DNA of 64,000 nucleotides. Origin: an uncultured Muribaculaceae bacterium (GTDB lineage: Bacteria; Bacteroidota; Bacteroidia; Bacteroidales; Muribaculaceae). Below the pieces are notes generated by a model. It was not told the DNA's origin. It made no database searches and saw nothing but the letters and a program-made list of their open reading frames with translations. Both the position numbers and the translations under genes were made by a program. Shown here in pieces: positions 28,329 through 38,196 of the stretch (its first letter is position 1; every line of letters begins with the position of its first letter). The stretch spans positions 1 to 64,000 of the forward strand of contig CAJTPK010000016.1 of the NCBI GenBank assembly GCA_910578075.1, written 5' to 3'.

Positions 28329-28530
28329 TTATTTGATCTCGCGAAGTTGTTTGGAAGTTAGACCTGTAATATTACAAATCGTATCATCGGAGAATCCAAG
28401 CAATCGCATGTTGCGGACCGTACTGAGCAGTGCTTCGGCATGACCTTCCGCAGAATAAAGCGGGATGCGATCAAGACATCACAATTATGATATTTCGACC
28501 AAAGATAGCAATAGTTTTTGAAATGTCAAA
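28329..28530 (-). pseudogene. Internal-deletion remnant of an Rpn gene
   Basis: Reading minus from 28507 upward and down to 28329: the promoter boxes (caaagata at 28500-28507 and caaa at 28527-28530 on plus) match those of the intact Rpn gene. They are followed by about seven N-terminal codons (IASRFI, start codon changed to TTG), then a jump out of frame to the last 40 or so codons (EALLSTVRNMRLLGFSDDTI...). About 750 bases of the gene body are gone. The C-terminal 40 residues are still in an open frame to the stop at 28329. Confidence 0.75.
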
Positions 28531-28577
28531 ATCAGGGATTTAGGAATTTATTCAGTAACAGGAGGATGCGATGAATT

Positions 28578-29645
28578 TCAGCGGTAAAGGCTGACGTATT
28601 GACCAGCTATGGTTTGCCAACGATAATTGCGCTCCGCAATTTTACGCATAGGAGTTCCTTCAAGATCGGAGCGGTTTAAAAGTTCGATTATTTCATGGCC
28701 GGTTTTGAAATAATAAGCCTTGTTGCCTGTGGTCTCTCTATTGTAGACAACATCGTAGGCTATGATCGGTATTCCGAAAAACATTGCCTCTACGAGCGAA
28801 GGATTAGTCCCTCCGGCGCTGTGTCCGTGCATATAGACCCCTGCGTTGCTTCTGATTGCATAGAGCACGTCAAGATTGTAGATGGCATCAACGATCTTAA
28901 TATTCGGGTATGCGGAATATTTTTCTTTAAGAGATCGCGAATATTCGCTATGGTTCCAATTACCGATGAATACCAGCGTTTTGTCAGTTTGCGAGAATGC
29001 CTCCAAGATAACGTGGCTGTTGTTTTCCGGCTCGATGCGACATACTGTCACTGCATAACCACCCCTCGTCAACCCATAATCCGACAACGCTTTATCTATA
29101 AATGTATCGTTTAGATTTCTTTGGGCATGATCGCCACCATAGGCAATCAATTCAGATGGCTGATTATAGGTTTGCGTGATGTAATCTTGTATACCCTTGT
29201 TGTCAGCGATTATTATGTCAGCGAATCTTATAGCCATGGCTTCCGAAGTCTTGAGCACCCAACGGGCAAGTTTACCCCACTTCTCACGTCTGTGTTCGAG
29301 TCCATCGATATTGATGATGAGTCTGCGGCGATTGAAAATTCTGAATATAGGCAGGAAAAGGCAACCCGATACCCCCAACACCATCACCACGTCATAACCT
29401 TTCAGACATCGGCAAAGCGAGAGCATATCGTAAGGTATTGACTGAAAACCGTTGGCATGAAGCGGAATATATTTAAGACAGGCGTTCTTGTGGGATGACC
29501 GCTGATCGGGCATATCCTTGGAAGAACAGAACACGGTATATTCAACATCTTCAGGACAGTTATCGCCTAAAAGATTCTCGACGAGGCTCTCGAAGCCACC
29601 ATAATTTGCTGGCACGCCTTGCGTGCCTACGATAGCAACCTTCAT
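28578..29645 (-). CDS. DUF1972-type GT4 glycosyltransferase
   Basis: A 355-residue GT-B glycosyltransferase with the DUF1972 N-terminal domain: MKVAIVGTQGVPANYGGFES is the hallmark start, and ATG 29645 is chosen for it. The C-terminal nucleotide-sugar domain has VCRIEPENN and the donor-binding HSAGGTNPSLVEAM. DUF1972 enzymes often add rhamnose or a related sugar to polysaccharide precursors. It is the last glycosyltransferase of the exopolysaccharide locus, separated from the others by the 1225-residue protein gene and MntA-HepT. Confidence 0.85.
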   Translation of the reverse strand: MKVAIVGTQGVPANYGGFESLVENLLGDNCPEDVEYTVFCSSKDMPDQRSSHKNACLKYIPLHANGFQSIPYDMLSLCRCLKGYDVVMVLGVSGCLFLPIFRIFNRRRLIINIDGLEHRREKWGKLARWVLKTSEAMAIRFADIIIADNKGIQDYITQTYNQPSELIAYGGDHAQRNLNDTFIDKALSDYGLTRGGYAVTVCRIEPENNSHVILEAFSQTDKTLVFIGNWNHSEYSRSLKEKYSAYPNIKIVDAIYNLDVLYAIRSNAGVYMHGHSAGGTNPSLVEAMFFGIPIIAYDVVYNRETTGNKAYYFKTGHEIIELLNRSDLEGTPMRKIAERNYRWQTIAGQYVSLYR

Positions 29646-29664
29646 AAAATTACGCATGAAAAGA

Positions 29665-29691
29665 GGCGCGGACCCGAAAAGGGCACGCGCC
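29665..29691 (-). terminator. Hairpin after the 1225-residue protein gene
   Basis: A GGCGCG/CGCGCC stem with an inner CC/GG pair and, on the minus strand, a short T-rich tail. It lies just upstream of the DUF1972 gene start, so it could limit read-through into that gene. Confidence 0.45.
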
Positions 29692-29739
29692 GTTATATTG
29701 AAATTGAATAGCTATTTATAAATGAAAGACAGGACTATT

Positions 29740-32700
29740 TCAGCGATAGCGTGTTAGCATGGCCTGACGGTCATGATGATCGGCCATGTTTTTATAATCA
29801 TCGCAGAGTCCTCTGAATACTTTTGACAGGCGAGGGGAATACAGTGCATATTCTCTGGCAAGCGAGTCGTAATGTTCCATTAATTCACGGTCATCTTCTC
29901 CTCCAGCGAAAGCATCTTGAGTCAGAACGCCACGGCTGTTGAAAATTTCTGCATGCAAAGCATTGTCGATCTCATCTGAGTCCAACGATTCCACGAGTCT
30001 GCAGAAATCACGAGACAGACCGTTTTCAGAGAAAAACACCCGTCTCAGCATCTTTGCGATGAATGTGTTAAGGAATGGTACTTTCCTTTCTGACTTTAGT
30101 TTTTTTAGAGCCTGGAGATATTCCTCAAGTGCTTTGTAATCGATGGTTCCTTTGTCACTCTTGCAGACAACCCCAGGGAAATCCGTTAGAAAAGAATGAA
30201 GAATGTTTATCCATTCTGCATCCCCTTTATCAATTTGAGACATCATGAAGCTGATGATATCCAGCATCAGCATATGGTCATAAATCAGAGCCTTATACAC
30301 ATGAAGATTCTCTTTGCCATGGAGATAATGGTTAAGACGGGGATAAAGCAGGATTTCCATCAGATATAGATTGCCTTTATCCGAGTCATCTGTAATTTTA
30401 CCCTCATCGATGCTTAGGAGAATCTTTGAGAATTCGTATAGATTCGCTCTGTTTATTCCCAGGGGATCCTCCAATGTCATATCTTTGAGCACATTCACCT
30501 TGAATTTATCTGTAAAGGATGGATCCGACATGTTACAGTATATGATATGAATCAAGGTGTTATATCTTTTTACCGCTTTAAGGTAGGCGGCAATCTCCAT
30601 AAGCGACATATCCTCCGGAATATTCCAGATCTCCACCCGCTTCCAGTATTTCTCTAAAAGGTCATCATTATTCTCGGAAATTACTTTATCCAATAATATT
30701 TTATGAAGACAAGGGGCATAGAGCATCACTGAGAAATCTCGTGAATTACTATCCTTCGTATCGTCTTTACTTTCTGCTCGCAATGATTGATACAATTTCA
30801 GATAGCCGGTATCTCCGATTCTTTGCCATAACAATCTGAAATATCTTACAACAGTATCCTCTTCGAGCTTACCATTTAGATATGCATTATACACAATTGG
30901 AGCATACGTATTCTCATCAAAGCATGATAGAGCCTCTCCTATGGCGAGTTGATTCTCAACCTCATTGGCAAAATCAAGCATTCGATTATTGCCATATCGG
31001 TCAATAATTCCCCAGAGTTTATCCGCTCTTAATTTTATAGACTCCTTCCTGTCTTTCTCAATATTTTCGACATCAAACTTTTTAGATCTGACAGGGTCGA
31101 TTTCTTGGAAAAATTCACGGCTTTCGATAAACAGATCCCCGTTTGTCACCATTTTATACAGCTCATCGAAAGGTTGAAGCGCGGTTTCATCAAGAGCCCA
31201 TTTTGCATCTGGATAATTACGATGTTGTTTTAGCGAATCCAATATGTAATCAGCGATCTCCTTATTGCCGGAAAAGTTTTCAGCTTCCTTTCTGAGACAA
31301 TCGAGAAGTTCTTGTCTTATAAAGTATAGACCCGGATACATCGCAAGATCCAAAGTCTTCATGAAATTTTCAGTAGATGAATAATAAAGACTTAGCATCA
31401 ATCCACATACCCGTTTGATATCTGAAATCAGAACTTCTTCACGCTCCTCTACATATTTCTTTCTGTAACGGAAACCGGGATTGATACTGAAAGTGCCACT
31501 TTTTGTAAGTCTGGAAAGCATTGACCGGCAGATGGAATACACTTGGTTGGGATACTTACCGGCTAAAGATTCAAGTATGTTGATTCGCTTTTCGGCTGAA
31601 GCTGATGTCTGTGGCATACCGAATTGAAAAATATGGCTGACGCTTTCCCAAGGGCAGTTCGCATAGTTTTCAACTCTCGGATACCGCAGGAGATGAAGCA
31701 GGATGTCTGTAACCTCAGCAAATCTGCTTTCATCAAAAGCGATACACTCCAGACTGCCGAGTAACTCTGTGAAATATATCTGATATCTTGTAAAGCCCAA
31801 TTCCTTTTCCCTGCCCAGGAACAATTGTGACATGATGACATCCCCCTTCGTTATATCCTCCCGTATAAAATCAAGGAATGCGTCAGGATTGGCTTCGGCT
31901 AAGAAGTTGATGTAATTCTTGTTATTCAGATATTTCTCAAGATCATAACTTGTAAATTCCTCTCTTACGATCTTTTTTATCTCGTCAGACAAGGCAGGGT
32001 TTGAATGCTCCGTGAAAACAGAGATTATGGCGAGAGACTCATAGACACCATGTTTTATAGATGAAGAAAACAGGTGGAGGTCTTTTCTGAATTTAAATTC
32101 TTTGGACTCCATCTCCTCTTTCACCTGCGGATCGATATCCATAGATAGATAAGTCACCACTTCAGCAAGACGTTTGATGTGTTTATCGGTAATGTTGCCG
32201 ATAAGATTAATGATTAGGTCGATTTTAGACTTGATTTTCCAATGATGACCGATTTTGACAAGCGGTGAATTGTCTACGGAAAGAAGGGGTGTCATCATGT
32301 CGGAGAAACAGTCATAATCCATTCCGGAAACCATTTGCACTAATTCGCGGTCACTCTCATTATTTTCATCCCAACCATCTATAAGCGCGAGCGCGATAAG
32401 GGCATCACGGTTTTGATCAGTCATCCATGACGGTCTGTTGAGATCTATCCCCTTGATTCTCCGCAGGTTCATGGCATCATATCCGCACTGGCTTGCCAAT
32501 GTGTAACAGTCGGTCCCATTGCCAAACGTATTCTTCAGAGCCTCGATGAAGCAAGAAGGATACATAGGGGATAAGTCGATGTTTTCAATGCCATCGCGTG
32601 TGGTGGAAGGAGTGGTGCAAAAGAAGACGGTATTTCCTTTGGCTGCCGCATTATGATGATTTACAGTTGACACATCAGATATGATAACAAGAGGTTCCTT

Positions 32701-33417
32701 CGTTACAGACACTATCCGCTCATAAGCCTCTTTGTCTGTGACCACGACGGCTCTTTTGCTGCATAATTCATCATGAAGCAATATGCAAGCCGCTGCGAAA
32801 GCCAAAGCCTCCGACACAGAAGTAGCAGTGATAATGGCGACTCCGGGTCTCTCCATATAATCCAGAAGCTGTTTCCGCTCCTTATCGCGCCCGGACAGCA
32901 CAAGAGCAGTTTCAAGTTCGAAGTCCGGACCGATTGCCCATTCATCCCAGAATGAGCGGCAAGACTTGATTCCTGTATTAGCTAAAGAATCGATTGCGGA
33001 CTTGACCTCATCAGATATTTTTCGGACTTCCTCTGATTCCCGCAAAATCTCCGAGATACGTTCTTGATCATCGAGCGTCAATTGCAGAATCTTCTCTATT
33101 TTTACATCAGAAAGGAACTGACGGCATGTCACATTACGTTCGATTTCATCTATCCACAAAAGCAGCAGACTGTTCTCCAAAGGGTGCCTTCCTTTGGGAG
33201 AATGTGTCAGCATATCGCTCAACTCTTTGAGATATGTCTCCGGATTCTTTTTAGCCTTGGATTTCACTTCCGGCAGAGCATCCCAACGCTCCACAGCCTT
33301 GATGAAACACCTGTCGATTTCAGCCTTTACATCCGGCTTCTTGCTGAAAATATCCTTTAAAGTCGGCAGTGTCCCCGCCGCATATGAAATCAAGAAACTC
33401 TCAACCATCATATCCAT
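29740..33417 (-). CDS. Large protein of unknown function with degenerate STAND/NTPase-like region
   Basis: A 1225-residue soluble protein with no signal peptide and no membrane segment. An N-terminal helical region (1-170) is followed by a segment (about 172-300) that looks like a P-loop NTPase opening: SGRDKERKQLLDYM, then the strand GVAIITATSVSEALAF where a Walker A would be but GxGKS is missing, then PLVIISDV in the Walker B slot. The rest (300-1225) is helical and repeat-like, as in large sensor proteins. I do not recognise a family by name. The MntA-HepT pair ends 41 bases upstream on the same strand, so the three may be one operon. A defence or sensor role is inference. Confidence 0.6.
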   Translation of the reverse strand: MDMMVESFLISYAAGTLPTLKDIFSKKPDVKAEIDRCFIKAVERWDALPEVKSKAKKNPETYLKELSDMLTHSPKGRHPLENSLLLLWIDEIERNVTCRQFLSDVKIEKILQLTLDDQERISEILRESEEVRKISDEVKSAIDSLANTGIKSCRSFWDEWAIGPDFELETALVLSGRDKERKQLLDYMERPGVAIITATSVSEALAFAAACILLHDELCSKRAVVVTDKEAYERIVSVTKEPLVIISDVSTVNHHNAAAKGNTVFFCTTPSTTRDGIENIDLSPMYPSCFIEALKNTFGNGTDCYTLASQCGYDAMNLRRIKGIDLNRPSWMTDQNRDALIALALIDGWDENNESDRELVQMVSGMDYDCFSDMMTPLLSVDNSPLVKIGHHWKIKSKIDLIINLIGNITDKHIKRLAEVVTYLSMDIDPQVKEEMESKEFKFRKDLHLFSSSIKHGVYESLAIISVFTEHSNPALSDEIKKIVREEFTSYDLEKYLNNKNYINFLAEANPDAFLDFIREDITKGDVIMSQLFLGREKELGFTRYQIYFTELLGSLECIAFDESRFAEVTDILLHLLRYPRVENYANCPWESVSHIFQFGMPQTSASAEKRINILESLAGKYPNQVYSICRSMLSRLTKSGTFSINPGFRYRKKYVEEREEVLISDIKRVCGLMLSLYYSSTENFMKTLDLAMYPGLYFIRQELLDCLRKEAENFSGNKEIADYILDSLKQHRNYPDAKWALDETALQPFDELYKMVTNGDLFIESREFFQEIDPVRSKKFDVENIEKDRKESIKLRADKLWGIIDRYGNNRMLDFANEVENQLAIGEALSCFDENTYAPIVYNAYLNGKLEEDTVVRYFRLLWQRIGDTGYLKLYQSLRAESKDDTKDSNSRDFSVMLYAPCLHKILLDKVISENNDDLLEKYWKRVEIWNIPEDMSLMEIAAYLKAVKRYNTLIHIIYCNMSDPSFTDKFKVNVLKDMTLEDPLGINRANLYEFSKILLSIDEGKITDDSDKGNLYLMEILLYPRLNHYLHGKENLHVYKALIYDHMLMLDIISFMMSQIDKGDAEWINILHSFLTDFPGVVCKSDKGTIDYKALEEYLQALKKLKSERKVPFLNTFIAKMLRRVFFSENGLSRDFCRLVESLDSDEIDNALHAEIFNSRGVLTQDAFAGGEDDRELMEHYDSLAREYALYSPRLSKVFRGLCDDYKNMADHHDRQAMLTRYR

Positions 33418-33458
33418 ATCCTCTATATAAACAATGCAGAATACGTTAATACGGAGAT

Positions 33459-33791
33459 TTAAAGTTTATTCAGACGGTCGAATAAATAGGGTAGATCTTC
33501 TGTATAAACATTATATAATTGTTCGGCATTAATTTGATAGTATCCATGCACAAGAATATGTCTCATTCTTATGATTTGTTTCCAAGGAATCTCGGGATGC
33601 ATTTCAGTAAACTCATGGGTTAGTTTGTATGCTGCCTCTCCAATTATTTCAATATTCTTGACCACTGCATAAAATAGCATTTTATCTGACTCTAAATCTG
33701 ATGATTTTTTGCCAGTCATAAACTCATTAACACAATTGATTGCCTCAATCATGTGCAGTATTCTTATTGGATCGCGGTCAATGTCTCTCAT
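33459..33791 (-). CDS. hepT: HepT-like HEPN ribonuclease toxin
   Basis: A 110-residue HEPN (DUF86) protein. The RNase/tRNA-nuclease motif R-x4-H is seen as RMRHILVHGYY near residues 76-86. In known MntA-HepT modules the HEPN toxin is neutralised by the nucleotidyltransferase, which AMPylates the tyrosine next to this motif; that tyrosine is present. It overlaps the mntA-like gene by 14 bases, the usual coupling. It lies inside the polysaccharide locus. Confidence 0.85.
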   Translation of the reverse strand: MRDIDRDPIRILHMIEAINCVNEFMTGKKSSDLESDKMLFYAVVKNIEIIGEAAYKLTHEFTEMHPEIPWKQIIRMRHILVHGYYQINAEQLYNVYTEDLPYLFDRLNKL

Positions 33792-34068
33792 AAATTAAAA
33801 AGCGGGAGGACATGATTGACTCTTTGAGCTGAGGATATAAAGAATTCTCAGGGACGAGATCAACTTTTAGGTTCAAAAGTTTTTCCAGTTGCAGAATCAT
33901 GTCCGCATGTTTTAGCAAACCAACCTTAGCATTTTTATTGAATGACACAAGGATGTCCAGATCGCTTGCATCATTCTCTTCTCCTTTTGCGTATGAACCG
34001 AAAATCCATGCTTTGTCTACGGGTTGTTTTGAGAAGAATGCACGTAATATGTCAAGATTCAGTCCCAT
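33778..34068 (-). CDS. mntA: MntA-like nucleotidyltransferase antitoxin
   Basis: A 96-residue minimal nucleotidyltransferase. The active-site pattern GSYAKGEENDASDLDILV (about residues 24-41) gives the GS and the DxD; a further acidic residue lies in the strand KVDLVPE. It acts as antitoxin to the adjacent HepT. The 230 bases upstream hold no gene and no strong promoter match. Confidence 0.87.
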   Translation of the reverse strand: MGLNLDILRAFFSKQPVDKAWIFGSYAKGEENDASDLDILVSFNKNAKVGLLKHADMILQLEKLLNLKVDLVPENSLYPQLKESIMSSRFLIYERH

Positions 34069-34300
34069 ATGCGAACAAAGTTAATATATTTTTTCAATCC
34101 CAACCAATTTCTTATGAAAAAAGTTCGAAAAGAGCCTATATTTTCCTCTTGGTCAAATTTTCGGGTGATGTCCTGTGTCGCGTTATCCTCCATGTTTCAC
34201 AAAGTTACAACATTTATTTTAAAGATACAAGTAATAAAATTTGAAAAGCAGATTTTGAATAAGAGAATAGTTGAAAATGCCGAATTCTCAGTCATATAGA

Positions 34301-35408
34301 TTACACACTTTGATAGCTTATTAAGGCAGTAAGTAAAGTTTGTGCGGAATTTTGCCAATTATAGCGAGATGAGATAAGGTCTCGAACTTCAGGATTGAAG
34401 GGGCTGTTAAGTGCATTAATTATTGCAGAATCTAAATTTTCTTGGTCAGTTATATCTACTAAATTATCACCGAAGAATGTAAAATCTCCCATTGCTGTAG
34501 CATTATTGCAAACAACCGGAACGCCAGCCATTGCAGCTTCTATTGGGGGGGATTCCAAAACCTTCTGCAAGTGCAGGATAAATAAAAAGTGAAGTAGCTT
34601 TATACCACATTTTGAGTTCATAAAATGGAGCATTGTCAATGATATGCACATGTTCCTTTTCCGTAATAGTTAGATTATTATAAACATCGTTGAAATCCTT
34701 TGACGGAATAGTTGGGCGTCCGATAAACACAAGATCGTGTGAAAAGCCATTTTTAACTATAAGTCTTTTCCAAGCTTTCAGAACCTCTGTTTGGTTTTTC
34801 CTGGGTTCTCTTCTGCTTACATATAGAATATAATTATTGATGCCCTTATCTTTGACAAATTTTTTTGCGTTTTCCTCGTCAATGTGTTTGAATTCTTCAG
34901 ATACTGCATTGGGAGTTACAACTATCTTATCGGATGGGATATTGAAGTGATATGCGATGCGATCTTTTGAATAGTTTGATACAGTGCAGAGAATATCTGT
35001 ATCTGTTGCAGACTTTTTGAATGTAAGTCCCTTGATTAATCTATATCGCCATGGGAAATACTGAGGAAAATCCTTGAACAAAATGTCGTGCAATGTTACA
35101 ATGGTTTTACAGTTTTTCCATAAGGGTGCGGTGTATTGATAGTGAGCCCAATCGATATTATATTTTTTTATAATTTGCGGAAACTCAAGAAGTAGTCGGT
35201 AGAACTTATTACAATCTGACAATTGAATATAATGAATATTTTTACCCTTTCCGAATATGTTTCTTATATTTTCAACATCCCTTGCAGCAAAGTAGAAATC
35301 AATGTTGGGAGCAAGTTTGGGTGCCTCGGTATATATGCCTTTAATATAGGTGTTTATACCCTCTGTGGTTTTCTCGTCAAAGCAATGGCAATCAACTAAT
35401 AGTCTCAT
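34301..35408 (-). pseudogene. GT4 glycosyltransferase split by a frameshift in a 7-base homopolymer
   Basis: Two overlapping frames form one GT4 enzyme of about 368 residues. The first (35408 to 34503) starts MRLLVDCHCFDEKTTEG and holds the N-terminal Rossmann domain and the donor domain through LFIYPALAEGFGIPP; it then leaves the reading frame. The correct continuation, PPIEAAMAGVPVVCNNATAM, is in the other frame and ends at 34301. The switch is at 34545-34551, a run of seven G (C on the coding strand); six would restore the frame. If the extra base is real, the acidic EX7E donor motif is lost. It could be slip-strand phase variation, decay or a sequencing artefact. Confidence 0.82.
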
Positions 35409-35409
35409 G

Positions 35410-36090
35410 TTATTCTCGTGTTTTAATTATTCTTGCAGGAATTCCTCCGATTATCACATTGTCTGGAAAAATTCCCGACACAACCGCTCCGGCTGCCACA
35501 ATACATCCATTCCCAATTTGCGTACCGTCAAGAATAGTAGATTTTGCCCCAATCCAACAGCCTTTCCCAATTTTTATTCCTTTATGGTTCACACCTTGAA
35601 GTCTGATTGGGATATCTAAATCTTTAAAGTTGTGGTTTTCAGGATGTATGCTCACATAATTGCCGATAATAGTGTCATCACCGATCTCTAAGCCGCCTGC
35701 ACCACCATAATGACCACATGTTCCCAGACCGACATTATTACCGATTCTTATACCTTTACCAAGCTGCTGCAGACTGCCTGTTACAATCATTGTAGTTCCT
35801 ATTCCGAATGAAACACCATCACCACATGTTATACCCTCTATGCCCAACGCGTCAATGTAGCATCTTGGGCCAATCATCAGGTTTCTTCCGAATTTGAAGC
35901 ATGAAGAGCCTCTTAATATAGCTGAAGGACTTAAAAACACGCTTCTGATGGTTAATAATCGGATAGAGCCATAAATCCTATTTACAATTTTTCCTGAAAG
36001 TAATCTAATCAAATAGGCAGATGGTATTTGAGGATCCAAGCTGATATTACGGATTTTGGAAACAAGAGAATATATAAATTTGCGCAACAT
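35410..36090 (-). CDS. Left-handed beta-helix acyltransferase (WbbJ/NodL-like)
   Basis: A 226-residue acyltransferase of the hexapeptide-repeat class. Irregular [LIV]-G-x4 turns run from about residue 60 to 215 (IRIGNNVGLG, GDDTIIGNYVSI, IGKGCWIGAKSTI, IGNGCIVAAGAVV), with the catalytic-histidine region near HPENHNF. The end, GGIPARIIK, is typical. It probably O-acetylates a sugar of the exopolysaccharide. It starts one base before the split GT4 gene's start region and lies in the same operon. Confidence 0.87.
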   Translation of the reverse strand: MLRKFIYSLVSKIRNISLDPQIPSAYLIRLLSGKIVNRIYGSIRLLTIRSVFLSPSAILRGSSCFKFGRNLMIGPRCYIDALGIEGITCGDGVSFGIGTTMIVTGSLQQLGKGIRIGNNVGLGTCGHYGGAGGLEIGDDTIIGNYVSIHPENHNFKDLDIPIRLQGVNHKGIKIGKGCWIGAKSTILDGTQIGNGCIVAAGAVVSGIFPDNVIIGGIPARIIKTRE

Positions 36091-36098
36091 GTTTAATA

Positions 36099-36965
36099 TT
36101 ATTTAATTGAATATATGTAGGCTTTTAGTTTATCATGAATGGACCAATCTTGTTTGAGTATTACCGGAATCCCAAATATTGCCTGATTAATTTTCCATCC
36201 TATTTTTTGAAAGATATTAAAATGTTTTGACGTGTATATCTTAATGGATTTCTGCCACATATAATATCGTTTTAGCGTGATTCCCTGTGACTCCCCAAAA
36301 CTTCCACCTTCGAGGTGGATTATTTGGGGAGACGATATAAGGATATTTTTCAATCCTAATTGATACAATCTGAGTTGGAGATCTACTTCTTCGCAATACA
36401 TAAAATAATCCTTATCAAAGCCTCCGATTTTCTCAAAATTTTCTTTGGATATAAACATGTCTGCACCAATGACATATTCAATTCTTTCCTGAAGTTTGTG
36501 TTTTAATACTTTATTGCGCAATGAGAAATAAAGATATTTTAATGTATCAAAAGGAGAAAGGAAAAGGGATCCTGATACATTAGGTTTAAGCTCCTTATTT
36601 AAAAGGTGTGCACCGATAGCTCCATAAATTTTATTGTCTGGATCATTATGTTCCATGAATTTATAGAAGTCTGTCAAAGCATCGTTTAGTAATATAGTAT
36701 CAGCATTTAGGAAGAAGAGATACTTCCCGTTTGCACAAGCTGCACCAACGTTATTAGCACGTCCGAATCCTACATTTTCATCATTCTGAATCCATTTGAT
36801 ATATGGAAAATTCTTGAGTATTTTATCTTTACAATTTTGGGGAGACTTGTTGTCAACTATAATACATTCATAAGAAACTCCACGAGTTTGTGCCTCAATT
36901 GAGTTAATACAATCAATAAGGAGATCTCCTGTATTGTAATTGACGATAATGATAGAGACGTTCAT
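36099..36965 (-). CDS. GT2 family glycosyltransferase (rhamnosyltransferase-like)
   Basis: A 288-residue GT-A enzyme. MNVSIIIVNYNTGDLL opens the nucleotide-binding fold, IVDNKSPQN follows, FLNADTILL gives the DxD-like site, and GFDKDYFMYCEEVDLQLRL matches the ED-rich acceptor/catalytic region of bacterial rhamnosyltransferases. Its start overlaps the 3' end of the wzy frame by 53 bases in another frame. The donor sugar is not determined. Confidence 0.87.
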   Translation of the reverse strand: MNVSIIIVNYNTGDLLIDCINSIEAQTRGVSYECIIVDNKSPQNCKDKILKNFPYIKWIQNDENVGFGRANNVGAACANGKYLFFLNADTILLNDALTDFYKFMEHNDPDNKIYGAIGAHLLNKELKPNVSGSLFLSPFDTLKYLYFSLRNKVLKHKLQERIEYVIGADMFISKENFEKIGGFDKDYFMYCEEVDLQLRLYQLGLKNILISSPQIIHLEGGSFGESQGITLKRYYMWQKSIKIYTSKHFNIFQKIGWKINQAIFGIPVILKQDWSIHDKLKAYIYSIK

Positions 36966-38191
36966 TATGTATGATTAAATATTTAGAGTAGTAATAATAT
37001 AGAACACCAATGATAAAAAGAGATCCATTGTAATTTGGATTTACATAAGTGGTTACTGAAGAATTGGTGATGAATAGCATTATAATTGAAGCGATCGATA
37101 GAGATTTAAATAGAGTAGCGTTCTGCATAAATGATTTTCGAATATGAGAACATTTGTAAATATTTACAGTTCCCCATACAAATAACAATAAGATTCCAAG
37201 ATAACCTGACTTAACCAATATATAAGGGTATCCGTTGTGAAGAATCGGAATATACCGTTTCCCAAGGAACTCTGCACTCCCAACGTCTACTTTAGTCCCG
37301 AAACCGTGACCTAATATTTTTTCAAAAAAATTGTACTCTTCAAATGATTTAAGAGCCATATATATTTCATACCCCCTCCAATTGACGTTTATGTCTCGAT
37401 TATTAGTGAAGCTATGATTTGAACTAATTTCACTTTTTGAATGTAGTATTAGTTTTATCATTGGATTATCAGGGTTAAATATAAATAATGAAGCAACTAT
37501 GCAGCCGCATATTGAAATATATATAATGGTTTTAGCATGATGTTTTTTATAGTAACTCCAGCCTGTAAAAAAACATAAATATTATTTCAGAAATCCATAG
37601 CGTACGGGTACCGCTAAGATAGACGCCGATTATGCATAGAATAAAACCTAACCAAGCATGCTTATTTTGGATAGAATTTTTTTTTGAGAATAAGATTTCA
37701 TACCAATAAATGGACGCCGCAACTATAATAGTTGAATTTGCTTGTATGAGAGATACTTCCCTCGCTTCTCGTGGGTTTATGAGACCATCAAATCCTATCG
37801 ATAAAAACACAGAAACTGAAAGTACAACAGTAGACAGTATTCCACTCATTTTAATTGCTCGTAGTATTACGCTTGTGCTGTTCTTCATTGCAATGTATTG
37901 ACCTATAATAATTGCAAATACCGGATTTAGAAAATAATAAAGGTCTTTGAATATTTCAAAATTAGTGGCATCAGCATTATTGCCACAAATTCCCATAACC
38001 AATGGAAAAATTGGCAATAATAGTAGTGGTAAAGTATATTTTGTAATTATCCCGTTGATACCGTATCTTATTATACACACTATGCAAATAAAGTCAAAAA
38101 TCAAGTATCCTATGTTTCCGGCTAGACCCCGATTAAATATCAGCCATAACATTATAGCTAACCAAAATATTTTTTTTGTTGATCGCATCAT
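36913..38191 (-). pseudogene. Wzy-like O-antigen/EPS polymerase split by a frameshift in A7
   Basis: A multi-spanning protein of about 425 residues in two frames. The first frame (38191 to 37547) has six or so hydrophobic helices and a stretch GIYLSGTRTLWISE-like (YLSGTRTLW) that is the usual Wzy/RfaL 'GTRTxxi' loop. It stops after MFFYRLELL. In the other frame the sequence continues without a stop from the run of A at 37567-37573 as TGWSYYKKHH and through periplasmic loop and helices to 36913. Six rather than seven A (T on the coding strand) would give one chain. Its role would be polymerising repeat units in the periplasm. Confidence 0.78.
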
Positions 38192-38196
38192 ATGGG

